From: CAIWHR01 sp963726765
GTDB lineage: Bacteria; Pseudomonadota; Gammaproteobacteria; Burkholderiales; Casimicrobiaceae
Assembly (NCBI GenBank): GCA_963726765.1
Contig: CAVSDH010000010.1
Coordinates: 124,001-188,000 of the forward strand
Direction: 5' to 3'
DNA: 64,000 bases
How positions within the stretch are numbered: the first letter of the stretch is position 1; each line of letters opens with the position of its first letter. Made by a program: the position numbers and the translations under genes. Shown in pieces: positions 1 through 8,961 of the stretch. The notes below the pieces were generated by a model that was not told the origin of the DNA, did not search any database, and worked only from the letters and a program-made list of their open reading frames with translations.

Positions 1-2640
1 CGAAGTCGCCGGCTCGACGTCGTCGATCGGCACCGGCGCCGGCGCGAACCGGAATTCGAAGAGCCCGCGCAGCGTCAGCATCCGCTGACTCTGGTCGTTG
101 ATCAGCGCCGCATATTCCTTGTAGGTGGCGAAGCTCCCCGAGCGTGCCGCGTGCTGCAGCTTGGCGATCGAATCGGGCGTCCACATGTGTTCCTCGCCGC
201 GAACGCGATAGGCGTACTCGCCGCCGGCATCGAGCGAATTCTGAAGCAGCGGATCGCTGCCGAAGGCCACCGCATGGAGACGCGACGCCTCGGCCGCCAC
301 CTCGGGGAGGCCAATGCCCTCGATGTTGCTCGCGGTGCCGGTGAAGTATTTGTCGACGAGCTCGCGCGCAAGCCCGACGACCTCGAAGATCTGCGCGCCG
401 CAATAGGACTGGTAGGTGGAAATGCCCATCTTCGACATCACCTTGTAGAGCCCCTTGCTGATCGCCTTGATGTAGCGGTACGCCGATTCCTGCGGCGACA
501 CGCCAGGCACGACGTCCGCGAAGGACGCGAGCGTCTCGAGCGCGAGATACGGATGGATCGCCTCCGCGCCGTAGCCCGCGAGCAGCGCGAAGTGGTGCAC
601 TTCGCGCGCCGAGCCCGTCTCCACGACCAATCCGGTGCTCGTACGCAATCCTTTGCGTACGAGATGCTGGTGCACGGCCGCCGTCGCGAGCAACGCCGGT
701 ATCGGCATCAGATCCGCCGACACCTTGCGATCGGAAACGATGAGAATGTTGTGACCGAGATGAATCGCGTCTTCCGCCTCCGCGCAAAGCGACGCGAGCG
801 CGGCCTCCATGCCGTCCGCGCCCCATGCGGCCGGATAGCAGATGTCGAGTTCCCACGCCTGGAACGCCCCGGCCGTAAAGAGCGCGATGTGCCGGATCTT
901 TTCCATCGCGTCGTTCGTGAGGATCGGCTGCCGCGCCTCGAGGCGCGCCTGCGGATCCGTTTCGTCGATTCCGAGCAGATTCGGCCGCGGACCGATGAAC
1001 GTGACGAGCGACATCACGAGTTCCTCGCGTATCGGGTCGATCGGCGGATTCGTCACCTGCGCGAACAGCTGCTTGAAATAGCTGTAGAGCACCTTGGGCC
1101 GCGCCGACAGGACCGGCAGCGCGGCGTCGTTGCCCATGGACCCGATGGCTTCCTCGCCCGACGCAGCCATCGGCGCGAGGATGATGCGGAGGTCCTCCTG
1201 CGTGTATCCGAACGCCTGCTGGCGGTCGAGTAGCGGAACCGTAGTCGGCTGCGGCGGCGCGGGGTCGGGGAGGGAGTCGAGGTCGATTCGCGAGCCGTCG
1301 ATCCACGCACGATAGGGCCTTGCCGCCGCAAGGGCACGCTTCAGCTCCTCGTCGTCGATGATGCGGCCCTGCTCGGTGTCGACCAGCAGCATCTTGCCCG
1401 GCTGCAGCCGCCATTTCTTGACGATCCGCCGCTCGGGAATGTCGAGGACGCCGACTTCGGATGCCATCACCACGCAGTCGTCGTCGGTGACGATGAAGCG
1501 CGCGGGACGCAGGCCGTTGCGGTCGAGCGTGGCCCCGATCTGCCGGCCGTCCGTGAATGCCATTGCGGCGGGGCCGTCCCACGGCTCCATCAGCGCCGCG
1601 TGATACTCGTAGAACGCGCGGCGGTGCTCGTCCATCAGCGGATTGTCCGACCAGGCCTCGGGAATCATCAGCATCATCGCGTGCGCGAGTGGATAGCCCC
1701 CCATCACCAGCAGCTCGAGCGCGTTGTCGAACGACGCGGAGTCGGACTGCCCGTCGTAGATGAGAGGCCAGATCTTGTCGAGGTCGGCGCCGAGCACCGT
1801 GCTGGCGATGCCGTGCTGGCGTGCGCGGATCCAGTTGACGTTGCCGCGCAGCGTGTTGATTTCCCCGTTGTGGCAGACCATGCGGAACGGATGCGCGAGG
1901 TCCCAGGTGGGAAACGTGTTGGTCGAGAACCGCTGGTGGACCATCGCCAACGCGGACACCATGCTCGGGTCCGCGAGATCGCGGAAATACTCGCCGACCT
2001 GGTGCGCGAGCAGCATCCCCTTGTAGACGAGCGTGCGCGACGACATCGACGGCACGTAGAACTCCTTGCCGTGGCGAAGCTTGAGCGCCTGGATCGCGTG
2101 CCCCGATTTCTTGCGGATGATGTAGAGCTTGCGCTCGAGCGCGTCCTGGTCCATGTCGTGCGACCCGCGCGCGATGAAGACCTGCCGGATCACCGGCTCG
2201 ACCTCCCGGGTCCGCCTGGACAGGCCGCTGTTGTCGGTGGGCACGTCACGCCAGCCGAGCAGGATCTGGCCTTCGCTCGAGATCGCCCGTTCGATCTCCT
2301 GCTCGCATGCCATGCGCGACGCCGGTTCCTTGGGCAGGAACACCATGCCGACGCCGTAATGGCCGGCGGCGGGCAGCGTGAGCCCCTGGCGACCGCAGGC
2401 GCGACGCAGAAAGGCGTCGGGAAGCTGGATCAGGATGCCTGCGCCATCGCCTTGCAGCGGATCGGCGCCCGTGGCGCCGCGATGGGTCAGGTTCTTGAGA
2501 ATGGCAAGTCCCTGCGTGACGATCGAGTGGGATCGCTGGCCCTTGATATGGGCGATGAATCCCAGCCCGCAGGCGTCGCGCTCGTTCGCCGGATCGTAGA
2601 GTCCCTGGCGCTCCGGCGGCCGATGTGATCCTTCGTGCAC
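1..2640 (-). CDS. gltB: Glutamate synthase (NADPH) large subunit, 5' part
   Basis: Large subunit of glutamate synthase, which converts glutamine plus 2-oxoglutarate to two glutamates in the cytosol. The reverse strand is open from a GTG at 2640 to the window edge, giving 880 residues of a protein usually about 1500 long, so the FMN/synthase part lies outside. The motif DACGLGF places the Ntn-type nucleophile at Cys24; a short propeptide would be removed to expose it. The glutaminase (class II amidotransferase) domain fills roughly residues 24-430, with typical blocks such as HQRFSTNTFP and CHNGEINTL, followed by the central domain. The GTG start was chosen because it is the last start before the propeptide and has AAAGG about 8 bases upstream. 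The small subunit gltD is not in view. Confidence 0.95.
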   Translation of the reverse strand, partial: MHEGSHRPPERQGLYDPANERDACGLGFIAHIKGQRSHSIVTQGLAILKNLTHRGATGADPLQGDGAGILIQLPDAFLRRACGRQGLTLPAAGHYGVGMVFLPKEPASRMACEQEIERAISSEGQILLGWRDVPTDNSGLSRRTREVEPVIRQVFIARGSHDMDQDALERKLYIIRKKSGHAIQALKLRHGKEFYVPSMSSRTLVYKGMLLAHQVGEYFRDLADPSMVSALAMVHQRFSTNTFPTWDLAHPFRMVCHNGEINTLRGNVNWIRARQHGIASTVLGADLDKIWPLIYDGQSDSASFDNALELLVMGGYPLAHAMMLMIPEAWSDNPLMDEHRRAFYEYHAALMEPWDGPAAMAFTDGRQIGATLDRNGLRPARFIVTDDDCVVMASEVGVLDIPERRIVKKWRLQPGKMLLVDTEQGRIIDDEELKRALAAARPYRAWIDGSRIDLDSLPDPAPPQPTTVPLLDRQQAFGYTQEDLRIILAPMAASGEEAIGSMGNDAALPVLSARPKVLYSYFKQLFAQVTNPPIDPIREELVMSLVTFIGPRPNLLGIDETDPQARLEARQPILTNDAMEKIRHIALFTAGAFQAWELDICYPAAWGADGMEAALASLCAEAEDAIHLGHNILIVSDRKVSADLMPIPALLATAAVHQHLVRKGLRTSTGLVVETGSAREVHHFALLAGYGAEAIHPYLALETLASFADVVPGVSPQESAYRYIKAISKGLYKVMSKMGISTYQSYCGAQIFEVVGLARELVDKYFTGTASNIEGIGLPEVAAEASRLHAVAFGSDPLLQNSLDAGGEYAYRVRGEEHMWTPDSIAKLQHAARSGSFATYKEYAALINDQSQRMLTLRGLFEFRFAPAPVPIDDVEPATS

Positions 2641-2731
2641 AATTGACCTTTCTCGATGTCCGGACGGCGGGCGGTCGCCGGGAAACGGCGTCCCCGGACG
2701 GGGATGCGGGAAACGGCGCCGAAACCTTTTC

Positions 2732-2760
2732 ATGGTAGAGCAGATGCTGCAATGCGACAA
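2732..2760 (-). promoter_or_regulatory. Candidate sigma-70 promoter for gltB
   Basis: On the minus strand, TTGTCG (2760-2755) is followed after 17 bases by TACCAT (2737-2732). This would give a leader of about 85 bases before the gltB GTG. It is a pattern match only. Confidence 0.35.
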
Positions 2761-2841
2761 GACGATGCGGAGCGCACCGCCGCCCGCCGTCTGCCGCGCA
2801 ACACTGCCCGCCAAACGGTCACCCCTGCCCGGGCAAAAGAC

Positions 2842-2870
2842 TTGCGCCGTGGGCATTCTTAGGCTTTAAT
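2842..2870 (+). promoter_or_regulatory. Candidate sigma-70 promoter for the Ig-repeat lipoprotein
   Basis: TTGCGC (2842-2847), 17-base spacer, TTTAAT (2865-2870). The predicted start of transcription near 2877 leaves about 84 bases to the ATG at 2961. The 2641-2960 gap holds this site and the divergent gltB promoter; I see nothing else in it. Confidence 0.35.
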
Positions 2871-2960
2871 CTGAACAAAGTGGGCTAGATGCTTGTTGCA
2901 ACATCCAAATCACCTCCCGCCGATACGATCCATTAGGACAACATCATCAGGAATTCCACC

Positions 2961-4298
2961 ATGACGGAACACCGCCTGCTCGCCGCCTGGTCGCGGTCCC
3001 TCCTCGGCATTCTTGCCCTTGCCGGGGTGCTTGCCCTGTCCGCGTGCGGTGGCGGCAGCGGGGCTCCGAACAATCCGTATGCCGCCGGTCCCGGCACACC
3101 GGCGGCGCTTGCCATCCTGCCCGCGACGTTCACCGCTTATGCCGGGACGCCGGGAACCCTGACCATCTCGGGCGGCCAGGCACCGTACAGCGCCTTTTCC
3201 AGCAACACGTCGGTCCTTTCGATCAGCCTCGCGGCTTCGTCGACGACGATCCTCCTCATTCCCACTCCGGTTGCGCTGTCCACGGACGTGACGATCAGCG
3301 TCCGGGACGCGGCGGGCACCATAGCCACCGCCGCGGTGACGGTCCAGCCCGCTCCGCTCCTCAATGGGTTGACGGTGACGCCGAACGCGGCGACGTGCGG
3401 CATCAACGCGATCTGCTCGGGACAAACGGCGACGGCGTCCGTCACCGTAACCGGACCGGGAGGTGGCGGCATTCCCAGCCGACAGGTCAGGTTCGACGTG
3501 GTGTCGGGCGACTTTGCGATCCAGACGAGCAATCCGGCCGCACCGCTGGTTTCGTCGCTGACGGTCGTGTCCGATGCGAACGGTGTCGCCCAGGCCGTGA
3601 TCAAGGCCGGGGTCAATGCGTTCACCCAGCCGGGCCTTCTCCGCGCCACGGACATGACGACGGGCAATCAGGTCACGGGGCAATTCACGATCGTTCAGAC
3701 GACCAACGGGTCGGCGGTGCTGTCGGTCGTTCCGGCGACCGCAACGATCACCAGCGCGTCGACGACGTCGTGCACGACCGGCTTCAGGGTGGACTATTTC
3801 ATCTACGGCGGAACGCCGCCCTATCGGGTGACGAGCACGTTCCCCGGAGGCGCAACGCTGGTCAATTCGATCGTGACGACGAGCGGCGGATCTTTCGAGG
3901 CCATCACCAACGGGACTTGCGTCAATCCGCTCGTGTTTTCCATCTTCGATGCGGCGGGCCTGCAGACGACGGCGAACCTCGTCAACCAGCCGGGGACGGG
4001 CACGCCTCCGGTAGCGACACCGATGGTCGTAACGCCGACGACGTACGGAACGTCGACCACGCCCGTGGCAAGCTGCAACGTGGCGTCCGGCTTCGACTTC
4101 ATCGTTTCCGGCGGTACGCCGTCCTACGGTGTCGTGGTGACAGGCGCAACCGGAACGCCGACGCCGGCGACCGTGCCGACATCCGGCGGCACCACCAAGA
4201 TCACGTTTACGGCCGCCGACCCCGGCGCGCACCTGGTGTCATTCACGGATCAGGGCACTCCGCCGCAGACGGTGACCGCGCAGATATTCTGCCCGTGA
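2961..4298 (+). CDS. Secreted lipoprotein with Ig-like repeats
   Basis: A 445-residue exported protein of unknown role. The N-terminus is a lipoprotein signal: basic start, hydrophobic stretch, then lipobox L26-S-A-C29 followed by a GGGSG linker, so it is probably anchored in a membrane by Cys29. The mature part is rich in Thr, Ser, Val and Gly, with almost no Lys, as in bacterial Ig-like beta-sandwich domains. Three modules share a GG(T/Q)xxY signature (GGQAPY, GGTPPY, GGTPSY). The region around residues 130-250 resembles a Big_1 (invasin/intimin type) domain, with a VSDANGVAQA turn. Two modules contain a paired-Cys pattern that could form disulfides. RBS AGGA lies 8 bases before the ATG. 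It stands alone between divergent gltB and convergent aroB, inserted beside an otherwise conserved aro-pil block. Adhesion or surface display is a guess. Confidence 0.8.
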   Translation: MTEHRLLAAWSRSLLGILALAGVLALSACGGGSGAPNNPYAAGPGTPAALAILPATFTAYAGTPGTLTISGGQAPYSAFSSNTSVLSISLAASSTTILLIPTPVALSTDVTISVRDAAGTIATAAVTVQPAPLLNGLTVTPNAATCGINAICSGQTATASVTVTGPGGGGIPSRQVRFDVVSGDFAIQTSNPAAPLVSSLTVVSDANGVAQAVIKAGVNAFTQPGLLRATDMTTGNQVTGQFTIVQTTNGSAVLSVVPATATITSASTTSCTTGFRVDYFIYGGTPPYRVTSTFPGGATLVNSIVTTSGGSFEAITNGTCVNPLVFSIFDAAGLQTTANLVNQPGTGTPPVATPMVVTPTTYGTSTTPVASCNVASGFDFIVSGGTPSYGVVVTGATGTPTPATVPTSGGTTKITFTAADPGAHLVSFTDQGTPPQTVTAQIFCP

Positions 4299-4357
4299 CC
4301 CCGGCAGCGCGCCTCAACAGACGTTCGCGCAAAGAACGCGGCGTCTAGACGACGCAC

Positions 4358-4382
4358 GAACGGCGCCCGCGCGGCGCCGTTC
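4358..4382. terminator. Hairpin between convergent lipoprotein and aroB
   Basis: Perfect 10-bp stem (4358-4367 with 4373-4382) around a 5-base loop, placed between two convergent genes. A pyrimidine-rich tail follows on the plus strand, but there is no true T-run, so it is a weak intrinsic terminator at best. Confidence 0.45.
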
Positions 4383-4399
4383 GCTTCTCCCGGCTTCAA

Positions 4400-5491
4400 T
4401 CAGGATGCGATCACGGCGCGAAGGTCGGCGTCGCCGATACCCGAGCGCAGGGTCGCGCGACCCAGTGCTTCGAGCAGGACGAAGCGCACCGCGCCACCGG
4501 TCGCCTTCTTGTCTCGCGCGATGAGGTCCACCCACCTATCGTAGGGAATCGGCGGCGGTAGAACGGGGAGGCGAGCACGCTCGAGGAGACGCGACATTCG
4601 GTCGACGTCTTCAGCCGCGAGACCCGTTACGCGGCGGGACAAGCGGGACGCGAGCACCATGCCGACGGCAACGGCCTCGCCGTGCAGCCATTCGCCGTAC
4701 CCGACGCCCGCCTCGATCGCATGTCCGAACGTATGGCCGAAATTCAGCAATGCGCGCTCGCCCGACTCGCGCTCGTCCGCGGCGACGACCGCCGCCTTTA
4801 TCCGGCAGCATTCTGCGACCGCGTGCGTGAAAGCCGTCGCGTCGCGCGCGACGAGCCGGTCCATGTTGGCTTCGAGCCATTCGAAAAAATCGAGATCGCG
4901 GATGGCGCCGTGCTTGACGACCTCGGCGAGGCCGGCAGAGACCTCGCGCGCGGGGAGCGTTGCGAGGCAGTCGGTGTCGATCACCACGACGCGCGGCTGG
5001 TGGAACGCCCCGATCATGTTCTTGCCCATGGGATGGTTGACGCCGGTCTTTCCGCCGACCGAGGAATCCACCTGCGCGAGCAGCGTCGTCGGGATCTGCA
5101 CGAATGGAATGCCGCGCAGGTAGATCGCGGCCGCGAATCCGGCGATATCGCCGACCACACCGCCTCCCAACGCAACGATCGTCGTGGCTCGCTCCACCTT
5201 CTGCTCGAGGAGACGCGTCAGCACATCCCCGAGCGTCGCCCAGTTCTTGTGCGTTTCGCCGTCCGGGATCAACAGCGTGTCCACGGCGATTCCCGAAGCG
5301 ACAAGGCTCTCGCGCAGCGGCGCCTGCCACAGCGTCGCGACCGTCGGATTGCTGATGATCACTGCCCGCGGCGCCGGCAAGTGCGGCGCCAGCAGCCGCC
5401 CCGCCTCGCGCAGCGTGCCCGCCCCGATGTGTATCGGGTAACCCCGGCGGCCAAGTGCAACCGTCAGCGACGTCATCCGGGGATCGTTCAC
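4400..5491 (-). CDS. aroB: 3-dehydroquinate synthase
   Basis: Second step of the shikimate pathway: cyclises DAHP to 3-dehydroquinate using NAD+ and a divalent metal, in the cytosol. The 363 residues are full length. Visible family blocks are the NAD-binding GGGVVGD, the DSSVGGKTGVNH substrate loop, and the metal-ligand segments AEVVKHG, NFGHTFGHAIE and WLHGEAVAVGM. The ATG at 5491 overlaps the aroK stop as ATGA; an internal Met (MTSLTVALG) five codons later is an alternative start. It lies downstream of pilQ and aroK on the same strand, the usual betaproteobacterial arrangement. Confidence 0.96.
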   Translation of the reverse strand: MNDPRMTSLTVALGRRGYPIHIGAGTLREAGRLLAPHLPAPRAVIISNPTVATLWQAPLRESLVASGIAVDTLLIPDGETHKNWATLGDVLTRLLEQKVERATTIVALGGGVVGDIAGFAAAIYLRGIPFVQIPTTLLAQVDSSVGGKTGVNHPMGKNMIGAFHQPRVVVIDTDCLATLPAREVSAGLAEVVKHGAIRDLDFFEWLEANMDRLVARDATAFTHAVAECCRIKAAVVAADERESGERALLNFGHTFGHAIEAGVGYGEWLHGEAVAVGMVLASRLSRRVTGLAAEDVDRMSRLLERARLPVLPPPIPYDRWVDLIARDKKATGGAVRFVLLEALGRATLRSGIGDADLRAVIAS

Positions 5492-6018
5492 GGTGGCGGC
5501 GCGACGTTGCGCTCGGCATCGAGCTCGAGCGCGAATCGAATGACACGCTCGCGGTCCGATTCGATGATGCGGTCCGCCACTTCGCGGTACAACGGATCGC
5601 GCTGCGCATAGAGCTCGGTGAGGCGCGCAAGCGGATCGGCGGCATTGAGCAGCGGCCGGTGTCGGCTCTTGCGCGTGCGCTCGCCAAGGGTCACGGGTTC
5701 GGCGTGCAGGTAGAGAACCGTTCCGTGGGCCTTGAGCTGTGCCCGGTTCCCGGCGCGGATCACGACGCCGCCACCGGTCGCAAGCACGATGCCCGTACGC
5801 TTTACGAGATCGGCGAGGGTTGCCTCCTCGCGGTCACGGAACACCGCCTCACCTTCGATTTCGAAGATCGTGGGGATCGTGACGCCGAGTCGCTGTTCGA
5901 GCTCGGTGTCCGCATCGACGAATTGAAGTCCCAGGCGATGCGCGAGCATTCTCCCGAGCGTCGACTTGCCTGCGCCCGGGAGCCCGACCAGAAAGAGATT
6001 GCCGCGCTGGAGTTGCAC
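5488..6018 (-). CDS. aroK: Shikimate kinase
   Basis: Phosphorylates shikimate with ATP to shikimate 3-phosphate. Walker A is GLPGAGKST near the N-terminus, followed by the DADTELE shikimate/Mg site and the GGGVV loop; the lid region carries R-x-RHRPLL. I chose the GTG at 6018 (VQLQRGNLFLVG), which gives 176 residues and places Walker A where the family has it. A GTG at 6051 would add 11 residues. A TACAAT hexamer lies at 6030-6025, only 7 bases before the chosen start. If it is used, that transcript would be almost leaderless; otherwise the gene is read through from pilQ. The stop overlaps the aroB start by four bases. Confidence 0.93.
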   Translation of the reverse strand: MQLQRGNLFLVGLPGAGKSTLGRMLAHRLGLQFVDADTELEQRLGVTIPTIFEIEGEAVFRDREEATLADLVKRTGIVLATGGGVVIRAGNRAQLKAHGTVLYLHAEPVTLGERTRKSRHRPLLNAADPLARLTELYAQRDPLYREVADRIIESDRERVIRFALELDAERNVAPPP

Positions 6019-6175
6019 CGCAGCATTGTAGTGGATTGACAGGCGGGGCACGACGGCCCGGCGCCGCCAAACACCGGCGCATTCCGCGGCCTCATGCGCC
6101 GCTACGGAATCACGAACTCGCCGACCGGGTCGAGGCGCGCGAGCGCGACTCCGCGCGCGCCCGGCGGCGTCACCT

Positions 6176-8428
6176 TCACTTGACGGTGTTGAGCGATTCC
6201 TTCACCACGCGCGGCGTGAGGAAGATCAGGAGTTCCTGCTTCTCGCTGCTGCGCCCGGTGGTCTTGAAGAGGTAGCCGAAGAACGGGATGTCGCCCAGCA
6301 CCGGCACCTTGGTGACGTCGTTGGTGATGGTCTCCTCGAAGATCCCGCCGATCACCGCAGTGTCGCCGTTGTTGATGTGGATCTGCGTGGTCACGTTCCG
6401 CGTGTCGATCGAAGGGACGCGGAAACCGCCGCCGAGATCGACAAACTGCCCGACGTTGTCCTTGCGCACCTCGACCGTCATGATGATCCGGTTGTCCGGA
6501 GTGATCTGCGGCGTCACCTCGAGCCGCAGCACGGCCTTCTTGAACGCCACGGTCGCCGGCTGGTTTGCGCTGCCCGGCGTGACGTAGGGAATCTCTGTTC
6601 CCTGCTCGATCTGCGCCTTCTGGTTGTCGGCTGTCACCACGCGCGGGCTCGAAATGACCTTGCCGCGCGTGTCCGCTTCAAGCGCCGAGAGCTCGAGATT
6701 GATGAGGTTGCCGCTGCCGAGGTTGATCAGCGTCAGCGCGAGCTGGCCCGCCGGATTGGCGACCGGCAGATTGACGTTGAGCTGCGGACTGTCGGAGTAC
6801 CCGGCAGACGCGATCCCCGACGCAAGCTCGAACGGCGTCTGCGTCCGCGTGTCGCGAACGATCTTGTCGCCGTTGAGGTGCACGACCGGCTGTGTCGCGA
6901 GGCTGCCGCCCTGGCCGGCCGCGTACTTGTTGAACGTGAACCCCGTCTGCGCACCGAAGCGGACGCCGAGCTGCTTGCTGAACTTGTCGCTGGCAATGAC
7001 GATTCTCGCCTCGATCATGACCTGGCGTATCGGCGTATCGAGCTGGCGGATGATCCTGCGGACCTCCTCCAGCACGGACGCGGTGTCCTGCACGAACAGC
7101 ACGTTCGTGCGCGGGTCGACAAAGGCAACGCCGCGCTGCGAGAGGATCGAGCCCTGGCCGCCCGTCGTGGCCGTCTGCCCCGCGCCGGCACCGAAACGCT
7201 GTTGCCGGTTCGTGCTCAGGATCTGCTGGAAATCGGTGGCCTTCATGTAGTTGAGCTGGAACGACTCGGTCAGCAGCGGCTCGAGCTGGCTGATCTGCTG
7301 CGCGTTCTCGAGTTGCTGCCTTTCCTTGAGCGCGAGCTCCTCGCGCGGCGCGATGAGAACGACGTTGCCGTTCTTGCGCATGTCGAGGCCCTTCGTCTGC
7401 ATGATGATGTCGAGCGCCTGATCCCACGGAATGTCCTTGAGGCGCAGCGTGAGGCTGCCGGTCACGGTGTCGCTGGTGATGATGTTGAGCCCCGTGAAAT
7501 CGGCGATGACCTGCAGCACCGAGCGCACTTCGACGTTCTGGAAGTTGAGCGAAAGTTTCTCGCCCTTGTAGCCCATCTTGGCGCCCTGGATCAGCTTGTT
7601 CGGGTCTTCCTGGACGGCTCTGACCTCGAGGATGAACCGATTGTCGGTCTGGTAGGCCGAGTGCTCCCAGAGCCCCTTCGGTTCGATCACCATCCTCGTG
7701 TTGCCGCCCTGGTTGAACGTGTCGACGGCCATGATCGGCGTGCCGAAATCCTGCACGTCCAGGCGACGCTCGAGGTTGCGCGGCAGATTGGTCTTGAGGA
7801 AATCGACGATGAGGTTCTTGCCCTGCTGGCGGATGTCGATGCCGGTCGCGTTGTCCGAAAGGTCGACGACGACGCGCCCCTCACCGTTTGCGCCGCGGCG
7901 GAAATCGACGTCGCGCAGCGCGTGAACGACATCGCCCGGACGCGCCTCCGCGAAACGCTCGACTACCTGCGCCTTCGCGTCGAGCCGCTCGCTCTGGTCG
8001 AACAGCGTGACGACGACGGCGTTGCCGTCGACCTGCGTCGAAAACGTCTGCGGCTTGTTGAGGTTGAAGACGACACGGGTGCGGTTGCCGGATTGGATGA
8101 CGTTGAGGCTGCGCAGCGCCGGGTCGTCGACTACCCGCTGCGCCGCTCCGAGACCGTTGCCGGTGTCGAGAAAGTCGAGAGCGATCCGCGGCGGGCTCGC
8201 GATCGCAAAGCCCGCGGGCGGGTTGGTCGGGGCGGACTTCAGGTTGAACTTGACGATCGTGCTGCCGGACGACCCCTTCGACACGGTGACAGAATCGATG
8301 CTGTTGGTGCCCTGGGCGAAGGCGGCGCCTGCGCAGGCCATTGCCAGCGCGGCGGCGAGCCACACGAACGTCCGGCGGACCGTTCGCCCGAGGACCGCGA
8401 CGGTGTTGTGGCAGTCGTACGCGCTCAT
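6176..8428 (-). CDS. pilQ: Type IV pilus secretin PilQ
   Basis: Outer-membrane multimeric channel through which type IV pili extend. The 750-residue protein begins with a Sec signal peptide ending near AFA-Q38. It continues with two AMIN-type peptidoglycan-binding modules (about 45-270), a secretin/TonB short N domain (around EKLSLNFQNVEVRSVLQVI), an N1 domain (FQLNYMKATDFQQIL), and the C-terminal secretin barrel with VISSPRVVTADNQKA and the typical GGI..E gate region. The ATG at 8428 overlaps the pilP stop (ATGA), and an AGGAG sits just upstream. It is the last gene of pilMNOPQ. About 120 bases with no evident gene separate it from aroK. Confidence 0.97.
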   Translation of the reverse strand: MSAYDCHNTVAVLGRTVRRTFVWLAAALAMACAGAAFAQGTNSIDSVTVSKGSSGSTIVKFNLKSAPTNPPAGFAIASPPRIALDFLDTGNGLGAAQRVVDDPALRSLNVIQSGNRTRVVFNLNKPQTFSTQVDGNAVVVTLFDQSERLDAKAQVVERFAEARPGDVVHALRDVDFRRGANGEGRVVVDLSDNATGIDIRQQGKNLIVDFLKTNLPRNLERRLDVQDFGTPIMAVDTFNQGGNTRMVIEPKGLWEHSAYQTDNRFILEVRAVQEDPNKLIQGAKMGYKGEKLSLNFQNVEVRSVLQVIADFTGLNIITSDTVTGSLTLRLKDIPWDQALDIIMQTKGLDMRKNGNVVLIAPREELALKERQQLENAQQISQLEPLLTESFQLNYMKATDFQQILSTNRQQRFGAGAGQTATTGGQGSILSQRGVAFVDPRTNVLFVQDTASVLEEVRRIIRQLDTPIRQVMIEARIVIASDKFSKQLGVRFGAQTGFTFNKYAAGQGGSLATQPVVHLNGDKIVRDTRTQTPFELASGIASAGYSDSPQLNVNLPVANPAGQLALTLINLGSGNLINLELSALEADTRGKVISSPRVVTADNQKAQIEQGTEIPYVTPGSANQPATVAFKKAVLRLEVTPQITPDNRIIMTVEVRKDNVGQFVDLGGGFRVPSIDTRNVTTQIHINNGDTAVIGGIFEETITNDVTKVPVLGDIPFFGYLFKTTGRSSEKQELLIFLTPRVVKESLNTVK

Positions 8429-8961
8429 CTTCTTCGCTCCTGTGGTTTGGCTTCGGGCTGGATGAGCTGCAGCGTGCTGGAACGCTCCGTCCAGTCGCCC
8501 GCTCCGTCCTGCACGAGTTCCTTCAGGCGGATCTCGCCGTCGGTCACGCCGACGATCACACCGTAATTCTGCCCGAGATAGTTGCCCTGCCGTACCTGGT
8601 AGAGGTCCTTCTCCGGCGTGCGCACCAGCGCGTACACCGCCTTGCCCTGCTCGAGCGTGCCCACCATGTTGAGCGACTCGAGCGGAAACGACTCCAGCGG
8701 CTCCCTGCGGCGGGCCAGATCCGGAGCAAGCTTGCTCCCGCCTTTCGCCGGCTCGATCTTTCGCGGCTTGAACGGATCCGGAAGGTCGAACGCATTGTAG
8801 GCGAACGGCTCGTAGGGCTTCATCTGCGGAAGCGGATCGAGCTTGCCCTTGACTCCGGCGCCCTGGGCGGCCATCCACGCGCGGAGGTCCTGGTGACTTT
8901 CCCCGCCGCAGCCCGCGAGCGCGAAAACGGCACCCGCCGCAATCGTCAGCCAGCGTTTCAT
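8425..8961 (-). CDS. pilP: Type IV pilus assembly lipoprotein PilP
   Basis: Inner-membrane lipoprotein linking the PilN/PilO dimer to secretin PilQ across the periplasm. It has 178 residues with lipobox L15-A-G-C18, a flexible Pro/Lys-rich stretch carrying the conserved DPFKPR-like motif (around residue 60), and a C-terminal beta domain (MVGTLEQGKAVYALV, YLGQNYGVIVGV). It overlaps pilO upstream and pilQ downstream by four bases each, so translation is probably coupled along the operon. Confidence 0.95.
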   Translation of the reverse strand: MKRWLTIAAGAVFALAGCGGESHQDLRAWMAAQGAGVKGKLDPLPQMKPYEPFAYNAFDLPDPFKPRKIEPAKGGSKLAPDLARRREPLESFPLESLNMVGTLEQGKAVYALVRTPEKDLYQVRQGNYLGQNYGVIVGVTDGEIRLKELVQDGAGDWTERSSTLQLIQPEAKPQERRR

